From: an uncultured Lachnospiraceae bacterium
Lineage (GTDB): Bacteria; Bacillota; Clostridia; Lachnospirales; Lachnospiraceae
DNA: 64,000 bases
Assembly (NCBI GenBank): GCA_910578825.1
Contig: CAJTSB010000013.1
Location: 16,143-80,142 of the forward strand
Direction: 5' to 3'
The notes under the pieces are model-generated. The model saw nothing but the letters and a program-made list of their open reading frames with translations, did not search any database and was not told where the DNA came from. Positions 52,197 through 60,952 of this stretch are shown piece by piece (the stretch's first letter is position 1; every line of letters starts with the position of its first letter). Position numbers and translations under genes: made by a program.

Positions 52197-52672
52197 AATT
52201 TTTTTCTATCAGATAATGGTAACTGCTCAACTGATAATATACATGTATGCCCCGATAGCCATCATCATATGCCTTTCCCATTGACATATCAGCAACACGG
52301 ATATTCTCACATTCTAATAAACACAATAGTAATTATCGCAAAGCGCACGGAATCCCAACATATCATTGAATACTTTTCCCATCTGGTGGTCTGGATAATA
52401 ACGCTCATATTTTAACTGGGCGGATTGTATGCTTTTTATCCGATAGTCAGTCACAATATCAGGCAAGCCATCACAGCAATCATACCATGCGTTCACTTCA
52501 TCCAATTCTTTAAACAATAAATCTTTTCAAAGTAATGCAAGTTCTTTTTTAAACGGATGCCTAAATTAGAATGGTACGATAAGCCCTTTAATTTTTCTAG
52601 CAATAATCCATCTTTTTTCAAAATATCTTCCAAAATGTCCGTTACCTCTGTATATTTTTCTGGTTTGTTCAT
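52197..52672 (-). pseudogene. RelA/SpoT-domain protein, frameshifted and truncated
   Basis: The ATG at 52672 begins MNKPEKYTEVTDILEDILKK. One base slip near 52520 shifts to FKELDEVNAWYDCCDGLPDI and YYPDHQMGKVFNDMLGFRAL; a second near 52320 shifts to LLECENIRVADMSMGKAYDD and GYRGIHVYYQLSSYHY, where the match ends. The motifs are those of stand-alone RelA/SpoT nucleotidyltransferase-like proteins found on conjugative elements. With two frameshifts and no C-terminus, it is not functional. Confidence 0.8.
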
Positions 52673-52729
52673 AAATTTTCCTACTTTTTTATTTGTGCTA
52701 TTCTTATATTTTCTATTTTATGCACATCA

Positions 52730-53899
52730 TTAAATTTCATAAAATTTAGCTGTTGCATTAATTATCATCAATTCAGAAACTTTCTTCTGGCTCTGTAAAT
52801 TCAACTGATGAGTATCTGTAATCTTTTTTAATCTTCCTGGATTTCCCAAATCAACAAATACATATATCATCTTATCTGTACATTCTGCCTTTCCATATTC
52901 TTCGACCTGTTCTTCATAGCCATGCAAATATTGTGTATTCGTGGATAATTTAATCTCGACTATTGTTTTATCTCCACCACGGCTAACCTTGAAATCAACA
53001 GGTCCTCTCCCAGCATCTGGTTCAAAACTTATATCTAAATCATTTGTTGATATATAATTTTTCGAGCCCAAATGAATAAGTCTTTGCACAATCTTTTCTC
53101 TTTTGCTGCTTTCAGCACCTTGAATTGTATCCCAGCCCTTATTATATTCAACCCAATCCCTGAAGATATTAAGACATCCAATGCTGCTGCAAAATATTCT
53201 ACATCATTATTTAAGTCATATTTATCTCTCTGCGGATATTTTCATTTTCTGAAACCACTCTATCTATATCATCCCACCATTTCGCAATTGGAAGTTCATG
53301 CAAAATATCTTTAGGTAAAAATAAAATTTCACAGCCCTTGTATGCATTCATCGCAAGGCCATCTTCTCGAAAAATATACTCCGAATACTTTTCCTTGCTG
53401 ATTCCAAGCTCATCTTGTATTCTCTTTGTAAACTTAACAATATTAGGATACATAATCGTGGCTACCATATCGCTTAACCTGTCAGGACCAATATTTTCTT
53501 CAAAGAGACTGACAAGTTGAAAAATTTCTGGATATTGAACACCTTTTTTAACTATATCAAATGCATCACTAACAACCTGTTTTCTAAGTTTTTCTCCAAA
53601 TCCTGAACCATACTCTCTCTCGGAAAAACCAAGATTTATTCCATTAACTTCGGAAAACTTAAACAACTTAAATGCCGATTTATACATTTTATCCCCTTTT
53701 GAGTCAGATGCGTTAAGAAGTGTTGCTATTTTACTAAAATGATCATTTATACTCTGATATGAGCATTGAAATTCCGGAATATCACATACCTTCAATCGCA
53801 TTACATTTATAAAAAAGGACTGTCTTTATCTAAAATACAATCAAATATCTCTTTTTTATCAAGTTCATCACCTAATCCAAAGTATTCTGAAACAAACAT
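52730..53899 (-). pseudogene. PD-(D/E)XK-like nuclease gene, broken by small indels
   Basis: The ATG at 53899 (GAGGGAGGAACTTGT) reads MFVSEYFGLGDELDKKEIFD and breaks at a six-T run near 53811. The frame resumes as MRLKVCDIPEFQ and runs to about 53225, where a GA slip occurs. It then passes a TTTT run near 53190 and continues as GWDTIQGAESSKREKIVQRL to the stop at 52730. Restoring these slips gives about 390 residues. The C-terminal part GRGPVDFKVSRGGDKTIVEIKL has the spacing of a PD-(D/E)XK nuclease core. It follows the fic gene by about 20 bases. Confidence 0.65.
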
Positions 53900-53920
53900 A
53901 CAAGTTCCTCCCTCATATAG

Positions 53921-54814
53921 TTATTCTTCCAGCATCATCAAGTAACTGTCCAGCCTCGCATTCACATAACCCGCAAACAATTTTTGCATTGCACCAAGAT
54001 CATGTTTTACATGGTATTCATCAAACGCATTATAATAAGAAATCCGGTCTGCAAATTTAATGTCAATCGGCGGATATCCAGCTTTCATCAATTCCAGGTT
54101 TACAAGCAGCCTTCCGGTCCTGCCATTTCCATCAATAAAAGGATGAATCCCCTCGAATTCAATATGGAACCGTGCAAGCCGGGAAATAATATGATCTGTA
54201 TTATTCCTATAATCTTCCAACAACTGTTCCATTTTAGGCTGGATTAAATATGGCTGTACTGGTTCATGTTTTGCACCCATGATCTTGACCGGAACTCTTC
54301 TGTAAACACCGCGGTCTTCCCGTTTATCTGCCAATACAAGATAATGTATCTGCTTGATGATGCTTTCCGATAAAGGCACCTGTTCTTTTACCAAATCCCG
54401 CACAAAATCAAATGCCTCTTTATGCCCGACTGCCTCCATATGGTCTTTTAACGGTTTCCTGTCAATCGTCAGGCCACGCAGAACCATATCCGTCTCACGC
54501 AGGGTCAGTGTATTCCCTTCAATTGCATTTGAATTATAGGTATACTCAATAATGAATTCCTCTGTCAGACGTTCCACTTCCCCCTTCGTCAACGGGCGTC
54601 TGGTATCCAGTTCACGTTTCTTCCTGTCTATAGCTGCCAGTAAACTTTCTGTTGCCTTAAACCGTCCATCCGCCGGTTTTCTTGTATCTACCGGAATCAT
54701 CCAGCGGCGTCCTTCACGAATAGCACCTGAAACTTTCCCTTCTGCGCACAATATGCGCACACGTCTATCTGAAATTCCCCATTTCTCTGCAGCCTGTTTT
54801 ACTGTCATATACAT
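53921..54814 (-). CDS. Fic-domain protein with N-terminal helix-turn-helix
   Basis: A 297-residue protein, intact. Residues 1-45 form an excisionase/MerR-like helix-turn-helix (TVKQAAEKWGISDRRVRIL). Residues about 95-112 hold the inhibitory helix motif TYNSNAIEGN, the S/TxxxE(G/N) type of class II Fic proteins. The active-site loop HIEFEGIHPFIDGNGRTGR contains the HPFxxGNGR signature. Fic enzymes usually AMPylate proteins; the inhibitory helix keeps them off. It is the first gene of an operon with the broken nuclease gene and lies inside a decayed mobile element, so a toxin or defence role is plausible but unproven. Confidence 0.92.
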   Translation of the reverse strand: MYMTVKQAAEKWGISDRRVRILCAEGKVSGAIREGRRWMIPVDTRKPADGRFKATESLLAAIDRKKRELDTRRPLTKGEVERLTEEFIIEYTYNSNAIEGNTLTLRETDMVLRGLTIDRKPLKDHMEAVGHKEAFDFVRDLVKEQVPLSESIIKQIHYLVLADKREDRGVYRRVPVKIMGAKHEPVQPYLIQPKMEQLLEDYRNNTDHIISRLARFHIEFEGIHPFIDGNGRTGRLLVNLELMKAGYPPIDIKFADRISYYNAFDEYHVKHDLGAMQKLFAGYVNARLDSYLMMLEE

Positions 54815-54840
54815 AAAGAGTACACCTCACTTTCCAAAAC

Positions 54841-54905
54841 ATTATACTCCATTTTCGGAATAATATCTATCATATAGGAATAATATTCTCTCAATTTCGG
54901 AATAA
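54841..54905 (-). promoter_or_regulatory. fic promoter with three GGAATAA boxes
   Basis: TATAAT on the minus strand (54846-54841) is a good -10, 26 bases before the start codon. GGAATAA (TTATTCC on the minus strand) occurs at 54857, 54877 and 54899, i.e. at 20- and 22-base steps, about two helical turns. These could be binding sites for the Fic protein's own helix-turn-helix. The remaining bases to 55112 hold an imperfect inverted repeat (ATCGTTAA...TTAACGAT, 54980-55013) and no gene. Confidence 0.45.
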
Positions 54906-55112
54906 AAAAGACTCGAAAGTACATTTCTGTTTCCGAATCTTAATTTCAATATAAAGATGACTTAAATTTCTATCGTTAATCATAATTTAATGATTCCTAC
55001 CTTTTAACGATTATCTACATTTCATGTTTTTCATTTCCTTATTCGTAGTTTTATCGTAGTCCAAGTATTATTTGTCTGCTATGGTATACCCAAGTTTGCC
55101 CGAAGTGCCAAA

Positions 55113-55164
55113 TTATACAGTTTTTACCGTACTCCTGCCGTGGCACACAAAAAGTATCTTAACC
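55113..55164 (-). pseudogene. 5' remnant of a second LMW tyrosine phosphatase gene
   Basis: AGGAGAAACAAAC precedes ATGGTTAAGATACTTTTTGT, read MVKILFVCHG. This equals the phosphatase start at 50568 (MIKILFVCHG) with mostly third-position differences. Directly after CHG the sequence leaves the family and stops after RSTVKTV. It faces the same way as the intact gene 4.6 kb away. Confidence 0.75.
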
Positions 55165-55251
55165 ATGTTTGTTTCTCCTAAAATGCTATAGATTGACCAT
55201 TACAGAAATTCTCGTCTTCCCTGAAATATGTTTCCATAGGGCTATATACTT

Positions 55252-55602
55252 TTATTGACTTTGCGCTTTCTTTCCAATAAACATAGAAATCAACATGGTC
55301 ACTATTCCCAAAACAAGATAGACCACCGCATACAGGATAAATGCTGTTTCCCCCATGTCAAAGAATATCCATGTGCCTATCAGGAACAGCGCAACCGAAA
55401 TAACCGGAAGACTCCATAAATGCCGGATATCTTTTCCTGCAAAAACACCGATTATCGCGGAGTATAACGGATTAACCACAAAAAACAAAAGAAAACATAC
55501 GGCCATTCCTGCATCATCTTTTACGAAAGTGACTGCAAGCCACGGAAACATCAGCATTACAACCGCCGAAACTGCAAGCCATAAAATAATGTTCTTTTTC
55601 AT
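55252..55602 (-). CDS. Small four-helix membrane protein
   Basis: A 116-residue protein with four hydrophobic helices (about 5-26, 32-52, 62-82 and 86-108) and a basic end GKKAQSQ. No family recognised. The ribosome site is GAGGATAACATG, with the ATG at 55602. It lies upstream of the displaced phosphatase 5' end and may once have shared an operon with it. Confidence 0.6.
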   Translation of the reverse strand: MKKNIILWLAVSAVVMLMFPWLAVTFVKDDAGMAVCFLLFFVVNPLYSAIIGVFAGKDIRHLWSLPVISVALFLIGTWIFFDMGETAFILYAVVYLVLGIVTMLISMFIGKKAQSQ

Positions 55603-56093
55603 GTTATCCTCCTCAATCTGCCTGGGACAGCTGCCCCGTTAGGCCGTGGCCTATCGGGGATATGCCATCCGTGGAATTTATTTCTTGTTTATAAAATTCT
55701 ATTTTGTCCTAAATTTCCTATGACAATATCGCCTTTATTATCCCATGCGTTTGTAACATCTTTCTTTTCTAATCCCCATTCCTCAAAAAATAACAGAATT
55801 TTCCAATCATCAATTTGTCATGGTTTATCGGATAATGATATAATAAATGCTCCTTTCGTACAAAAAGAGCCCCGTCTCGATATATTGTAGTATATCATAG
55901 ACAACGCTCTTTTGCCATCATAAAAAACATCATATAAATCTCAAATGCCAAAAAGCGTCCGTTTCATGCAGCACCAAATCTAACTAGTAATTAATGCGAT
56001 AATGACCGTCGGTCGGGCTGTGCCCGTTGCCTATATTATTGGAAATGGAACGTAAAAACAAACTCTGCTCCATTTGCCGCCTTGCATCTGGCT
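55603..56093. other. Gene-poor stretch with hairpins and a possible small gene remnant
   Basis: A near-perfect hairpin, CCCCGtTAGGCC-GTG-GGCCTAtCGGGG type, lies at 55633-55659. On the minus strand 55821-55689, a possible small frame IDDWKILLFFEEWGLEKKD ends INLG-like and needs one base removed to connect to an ATG. It may be the remains of a small protein or the end of a longer one. A second G/C-rich imperfect hairpin (GACCGTCGGTCGGGC) is near 56007. I see no intact gene. Confidence 0.4.
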
Positions 56094-56744
56094 TTATGAT
56101 AGAAAGCATTTTCTATTTGATTCTATATTGCCATCTTTCATCGTGATAATCTCATCCGCCTGCGCTGCAAGATACTTGCTGTGCGTTACTACAATAACGC
56201 ACTTTCCAAGTTCATGCGCCGTTCTTTTCAGCAATTCTATGATTTCCCCTGCCGTGTTTTCATCAAGGTTCCCTGTCGGCTCATCCGCAAGCAGCACTTT
56301 TGCGTTACTTGCCAATGCCCTTGCAATTGCAACCCGTTGTTGCTGACCGCCTGACAACTGTAGGACATTTCTTTTCCAATCCTCATAAGGGATGTTTACT
56401 TTTTCCAATAAATCCTGAGGTTTTTTCGTTCCGCCAAGCCGTACATTTTCCTCTGTCGTCAGATAATCGATCAAGTTATAATTTTGAAAAACCAATGAAA
56501 CATGATGCTTTCTGTGATAGTTAAGTCCCTTTTCCTGTATATTTACACCATCATATGAAATTGTTCCTTTCACAGGCGTATCCAGTCCTGCAAGCAAAGA
56601 CAGAAACGTTGTTTTGCCTGCCCCGCTTGCACCGACAATCGTATAAAATTTCTTTTCCTCAAATTGCATGGAAACATTTTTTAAAATCTCTTTTTCTTTC
56701 TGCGATTTATAAGCGTAACTCACATTTTTGACTTCTAATACCAT
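56094..56744 (-). CDS. ABC transporter ATP-binding protein
   Basis: A 216-residue ATPase of the MacB/LolD type. It has Walker A GASGAGKTT, signature LSGGQQQRVAIARAL, Walker B VLLADEPTGNLD and H-loop VVTHS. Last gene of an operon with two FtsX-like permeases and a lipoprotein, 11 bases after the second permease. It energises that complex. The start follows TTAGGAGGACAAACA. Confidence 0.93.
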   Translation of the reverse strand: MVLEVKNVSYAYKSQKEKEILKNVSMQFEEKKFYTIVGASGAGKTTFLSLLAGLDTPVKGTISYDGVNIQEKGLNYHRKHHVSLVFQNYNLIDYLTTEENVRLGGTKKPQDLLEKVNIPYEDWKRNVLQLSGGQQQRVAIARALASNAKVLLADEPTGNLDENTAGEIIELLKRTAHELGKCVIVVTHSKYLAAQADEIITMKDGNIESNRKCFLS

Positions 56745-56755
56745 TGTTTGTCCTC

Positions 56756-58204
56756 CTAACTAATTTCACTGAAAATATCTTTTGGATTTTTACGGGCAAT
56801 CAGAATGCCGGCAGCTCCAACCGCTATTACAACCAACAACGCCACACCGAACCAATCGTACAGCATGAGTTCCGGCGTGACGACAACGGAAACGCCTGTA
56901 ACTGTTTCTTCTGAATCCTCCGCAGATTTTGCAACTTTTCCTTCCTCTAAGACAGACTGCTCATCTGCCTGCTGTACCTGTTGCTGCACAAGATAAGACG
57001 CTGTAATTTTAGAAACGGAAGGTGCAGCCGTAAAAGAAAGGAATATGGCAACAGTAGCTATCATGAATGCTTCCAATAATATCTGCCCAAATATTTTTAT
57101 CTTCGGTGTGCCAAGGGCTAAAAAAATCCCAATTTCCTGCACCCTCCCTTTCATCCAAAAAATAAATACCAAAAATAAGATAATTAAGCTGGCTCCTGCA
57201 ACTACGATGACTAATATTTGGCTGACATTCTCCAAATCATTAAAATTTTTGGACATCTTATCAATGTTTCCATTGTTGTCAATTAAATCATAGCGTTCCC
57301 ATCCAATATTGACTTTCTGTATCTCTTTTTTTATTTCATCGTATTGATTCACGTCTGCCACTTTGAAATATGCTTTTTCATACAATGCCCCCGATGTACT
57401 TCCTTCTGCTTTTTCTGGAAATCCTAAATCTGTAAAGATAATATTTTCAGAACGGTAAGTATCTCCAGACATAACAGGCGTCATTTTCTGCTGAACCCTG
57501 TAAATCCCAACAATTTCCGCCGCAAAGACAGCTGCATTCTCTACATCACGGCGGTCATTGAATTGTATCCTGTTTCCAACCGACAAGTTGTTTTTTTCGG
57601 CAAGTTCTTCTGAAATCACGCATACATCCGTATCTTCCTCCGTTATCATCCGTCCGTCCTTCATTGTCAGATTCCCTGACAGGACATTTGCATCCAATGC
57701 CATATCCTTGTTACCGATTAAGCTGACACAGAGCAAATCAGAACTTTGGTCTACATCATCATCCTCTATTCTGGAGAAATCCACAGGATTTACTGCTGTG
57801 ACTGCAGTTGTCAAGTTATATTCCGAAATGCCAGAAACAGCGGCAATCTTTTCCATATCGCCTATTAAAAGCGTCTGGAATGAATTATCATACGATACGC
57901 TCCACGACGTCCCATATTCTGTTTTTATTTTTTTGACGTTCACGCCATCAAAATTGCCTTCTTCCCCTTCGGTCTTTTTTGTAAGAATTTCATCTGCCCT
58001 GTCCCTCTTGTTTTCTTCGTTTGCTTCCATCAGAAATCCAGCTCCTACCGCCTGCTTTGTTTTATTCTGGGTGGCGATGCTTGCATTCCGACTAGCCATG
58101 CCCGACAGAAAAAACAGACTGATAATCAATACTACAAAAAACAGCAGTATGCTTTTGATTGGTTTGCGTATGACCGAACGCCACGCCATTTGAAAACTGT
58201 TCAT
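56756..58204 (-). CDS. FtsX-like ABC permease (second)
   Basis: A 482-residue permease. An N-terminal helix (RKPIKSILLFFVVLIISLFFL) is followed by a large extracellular MacB-type domain (about residues 40-330). Three C-terminal helices (about 330-480) carry the FtsX block MKGRVQEIGIFLALGTPKIKIFGQILLEAF. The start follows GGAGGGATAGACA. A variable insertion (VQQADEQSVLEEGKVAKSAEDS) separates the last two helices. It is homologous in layout to the preceding permease, so the two likely form a heterodimer. Confidence 0.9.
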   Translation of the reverse strand: MNSFQMAWRSVIRKPIKSILLFFVVLIISLFFLSGMASRNASIATQNKTKQAVGAGFLMEANEENKRDRADEILTKKTEGEEGNFDGVNVKKIKTEYGTSWSVSYDNSFQTLLIGDMEKIAAVSGISEYNLTTAVTAVNPVDFSRIEDDDVDQSSDLLCVSLIGNKDMALDANVLSGNLTMKDGRMITEEDTDVCVISEELAEKNNLSVGNRIQFNDRRDVENAAVFAAEIVGIYRVQQKMTPVMSGDTYRSENIIFTDLGFPEKAEGSTSGALYEKAYFKVADVNQYDEIKKEIQKVNIGWERYDLIDNNGNIDKMSKNFNDLENVSQILVIVVAGASLIILFLVFIFWMKGRVQEIGIFLALGTPKIKIFGQILLEAFMIATVAIFLSFTAAPSVSKITASYLVQQQVQQADEQSVLEEGKVAKSAEDSEETVTGVSVVVTPELMLYDWFGVALLVVIAVGAAGILIARKNPKDIFSEIS

Positions 58205-58207
58205 TGT

Positions 58208-59425
58208 CTATCCCTCCATTTTTGATAAAGTTTCTTTGGGGTTTGTTCTTGCTATCGGGAGCAGGGAAACTGTGACTGCCGCCAATACAAGCAGGCTTCC
58301 CAAACCTGCCAGAACGACTATATCTTTCAACTGTAATAAGACCTCTAAAGAAATGTCTGTTGTTCCAGATTCAATAAGAAAACCTTGTAAAATGCCAGCC
58401 ATAAAGTTTCCGAGACAACAGGAACCAAGGACAGCCAATACAAAAACCAAAAATGATTCCAGTAATACCTGTAAAAAAATACTGGCTTTTGATTTCCCGA
58501 TACTGATAAAAATGGCAGTTTCCCTCTGCCTTGTCCGCATCCACATACAAAGCAGTAAAGATACGATAGCTGTTCCCGCCAGAAGTGTTAAGATAAGCAT
58601 AAGCTTTGCAGCTCTGGTAATCTGTTCTAATGGCAAAGCCATTTGTTTATACAGGGTATCAGATGTCGTAGAATCTGCTTTATCGGATAAATATTTGTTC
58701 AATTCTTCCTCTAATAAACGTAATTGCTCTGGATTTTTGCAATAGACGGCAACTTTGGCATAACCGTCCGTTTCAAATAACTCCGAGTAGGAAATGTTAT
58801 CTATGAATATCTGGTTTTCGATACGGTTTACAGCATTCATTCCTTCTGGCTGTTTGCTTTCATTTCCAGATAAAAAAATACCGACAATCTCTAAGGAAAC
58901 CTGCTTTCCATTGGCATTTCCCACTTCTATCAAGTCGCCTAATTTTAATTGATTGGCATCCGCCAGGTAAGAGTTGACAACAATTCCCTTTATATCTTCC
59001 GCAATATATCTTCCGGAAACAAGACGGTACACTCCTTCCGAAAATCCGCTGTCATTTTCCAGATTGTCGTAGGATAAAAGAGATGCTTGCTGATTGGATT
59101 CCTCTGTAGAATCGCTGCCTGTAATCAATTGGAAGTTTACAGGAAATGCAGCGTTTCTGGCCAGGCAATTTACGGTGGAAACTTCCGCCAAATCCCTTAT
59201 CCATTCCACGTCGTCTAACGTAATCTTGTTTTCTTCTTTCAAAATCCCCATAACGACTTTTGCTTTTGTTTTTTCCCCAATTGCCGCTTTTGAATCAGCC
59301 GTTGCACGGAGAATTACGTTTGTGCTTAGTATCATGCTGCTCACAATGAGCAGCACAAAAAACAACAGGATTGTCTTTGCTTTTTTTCGTTTCAAATAAC
59401 GGAACGCAAGCTGATAAAATACCAT
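58208..59425 (-). CDS. FtsX-like ABC permease (first)
   Basis: A 405-residue permease read from the ATG at 59425 (AAAGGAGGGAATAGAC); a 16-codon extension exists without a ribosome site. It has an N-terminal helix (RKKAKTILLFFVLLIVSSMIL), a MacB-type outside domain and a C-terminal FtsX block (RQRETAIFISIGKSKASIFLQVLLESFL) with three helices. Only 3 bases separate it from the second permease. Together with the ATPase and lipoprotein it forms an export or resistance machine controlled by the divergent two-component system. Confidence 0.9.
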   Translation of the reverse strand: MVFYQLAFRYLKRKKAKTILLFFVLLIVSSMILSTNVILRATADSKAAIGEKTKAKVVMGILKEENKITLDDVEWIRDLAEVSTVNCLARNAAFPVNFQLITGSDSTEESNQQASLLSYDNLENDSGFSEGVYRLVSGRYIAEDIKGIVVNSYLADANQLKLGDLIEVGNANGKQVSLEIVGIFLSGNESKQPEGMNAVNRIENQIFIDNISYSELFETDGYAKVAVYCKNPEQLRLLEEELNKYLSDKADSTTSDTLYKQMALPLEQITRAAKLMLILTLLAGTAIVSLLLCMWMRTRQRETAIFISIGKSKASIFLQVLLESFLVFVLAVLGSCCLGNFMAGILQGFLIESGTTDISLEVLLQLKDIVVLAGLGSLLVLAAVTVSLLPIARTNPKETLSKMEG

Positions 59426-59456
59426 GTCTATTCCCTCCTTTTCTTTTGATTCCCTC

Positions 59457-59981
59457 CTATTCATATTGGACAATCACTACTTTTGCAGCCGTAAAATTTT
59501 CTGTATCATCAAAATTTCCATAAAGCAGCAAGGATGTTTTTTTCTTTATATCCGCCTTGGTAACTTCACTGACAGTAGCTTTTCCAGTCGCTATGCTCAT
59601 AACCGCTCTTTGGAATATGCAGTTTTCTCCATATTGAATAGTTACCTTTGCGCCTTCATCTTCGTATCCATCCGCCGCTTCTTCAGCAATTTTAGCATTT
59701 CCATCACTACTTGATGTTGTGGGGGTGATTGTACATCCATTGTCCGAAAATTCTATTACGCTGCCCTGCAAGTCAGATGCAGCAATCATTTCTCCTCCAT
59801 CCATGCCTTCGACAGCATTTGAATCGTTCCCTTCGGGAGTATCCTTTGAATCATTTTCTATATAGGTATCCCTGGTTTCTTTTTTTCCGTTTGTGTCCAT
59901 GTCATTCGACGTACCGCAGCCTGCCAAAGCAAAAATACTTGCCCCAATTATCAGTGCCCGCATTAATTTTTTATTCTTCAT
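59457..59981 (-). CDS. Lipoprotein of the ABC operon
   Basis: A 174-residue lipoprotein from the ATG at 59981. The signal MKNKKLMRALIIGASIFALAGC ends in lipobox ALAGC. A very acidic, Asn/Asp-rich linker (residues about 24-70) follows, then a compact domain with an S/T-rich start and the end YGNFDDTENFTAAKVVIVQYE. I do not recognise the domain. It is the first gene of the permease-ATPase operon and may bind the substrate or the signal. Confidence 0.8.
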   Translation of the reverse strand: MKNKKLMRALIIGASIFALAGCGTSNDMDTNGKKETRDTYIENDSKDTPEGNDSNAVEGMDGGEMIAASDLQGSVIEFSDNGCTITPTTSSSDGNAKIAEEAADGYEDEGAKVTIQYGENCIFQRAVMSIATGKATVSEVTKADIKKKTSLLLYGNFDDTENFTAAKVVIVQYE

Positions 59982-60055
59982 AATTCTTTTCCGCCTTTCT
60001 TTTTGATATGTTTGCATTTTCAAGTTGCAAAGCCATTGTATAGAAAAACGTTGCT

Positions 60056-60106
60056 AAAAATCCTCTAAAAACATAAAAAATATTAATGACTTTTTAGAGG
60101 ATTTTT
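60056..60106. repeat. Perfect 16-bp inverted repeat between divergent operons
   Basis: AAAAATCCTCTAAAAA (60056-60071) and TTTTTAGAGGATTTTT (60091-60106) are exact complements around a 19-base spacer. They have the look of a bidirectional terminator but sit between two start regions. They may be an operator for the response regulator, an attenuator in the lipoprotein leader, or both. Confidence 0.7.
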
Positions 60107-60118
60107 ATAGAATTTCAT

Positions 60119-60148
60119 ATTATACTGATACTAAGATGTTATTATACT
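60119..60148 (+). promoter_or_regulatory. Direct repeats and -10 region of the two-component operon
   Basis: ATTATACT occurs at 60119-60126 and 60141-60148, exactly 22 bases apart, and each is followed by ATACT. Two-turn direct repeats are typical of OmpR-family regulator sites, and each copy also contains a TATACT -10 box. Autoregulation is therefore plausible. Confidence 0.45.
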
Positions 60149-60194
60149 TTCATACTCTGGGAACATAAACAAAACTGAGGAAAGGATCTAAAAA

Positions 60195-60935
60195 ATGAAA
60201 ATACTTCTTTTAGAAGATGACTTAGAGCTTTGCGGCTCGATACAATCACAATTAACAAAAAACGGTTATATGGTTGACGCTTGTAATGATGGGGAAACTG
60301 CCATGCTGTATGCCTTACATACAGATTATTCCTATGACTTAGCTATTGTGGACAGGATGCTCCCTGTTATTGATGGGCTGACGATTATTAAGGCTATGCG
60401 GAAAAAAGGCATCCAGATTCCTGTTATCATCATTACAGGAATGACCGCCCTTAATGAAAAGATAGAGGGATTGGATGGCGGAGCTGACGACTATTTAGTC
60501 AAGCCGTTCCATATCCAGGAACTGCTTGCACGCGTGAGGGCTTTAACAAGGCGCCCAAGCGAAATAAAAGTAGAAGATACGCTCCAATATGCCGACTTGC
60601 GTTTTGATAAATCAAATCGTGAACTGACTTGCGGTCCAAAGACTATTTTTTTAACAGCAAAAGAGTCTGAATTATTATATGTCTTTATGAAAAGCCCGGA
60701 AACACTTTTCTCAAGGGAACAGCTTATACTGAAAATATGGGGTACATCATCGGAGGTTGAACAAGGGAATGTTGATAATTATATTTCTTTTCTGCGAAAA
60801 CGATTACGGGAATTAAAGAGTACCTGTGAAATAAAAACCGTATATGGAGCTGGATATTCCCTAATTCAGAAACGGAAGTCAAATATCCATACAAGCGCTC
60901 GCGGGAATAAAACTTTTATGGCATCTGATTCATAA
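60195..60935 (+). CDS. OmpR-family response regulator of the ABC module
   Basis: A 246-residue regulator. The receiver domain has LEDDLEL, the phospho-Asp in YDLAIVDRMLP and Lys in DDYLVKPFHIQEL. The winged helix (KTIFLTAKESELLYVFMKSPE, NVDNYISFLRKRLREL) is followed by an unusual tail of about 20 residues (KSNIHTSARGNKTFMASDS). The start follows GAGGAAAGGATCTAAAAA. Followed after 17 bases by its kinase and divergent from the lipoprotein/ABC operon it probably controls. Confidence 0.93.
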   Translation: MKILLLEDDLELCGSIQSQLTKNGYMVDACNDGETAMLYALHTDYSYDLAIVDRMLPVIDGLTIIKAMRKKGIQIPVIIITGMTALNEKIEGLDGGADDYLVKPFHIQELLARVRALTRRPSEIKVEDTLQYADLRFDKSNRELTCGPKTIFLTAKESELLYVFMKSPETLFSREQLILKIWGTSSEVEQGNVDNYISFLRKRLRELKSTCEIKTVYGAGYSLIQKRKSNIHTSARGNKTFMASDS

Positions 60936-60952
60936 AAGATTGGAGGTTCAAA

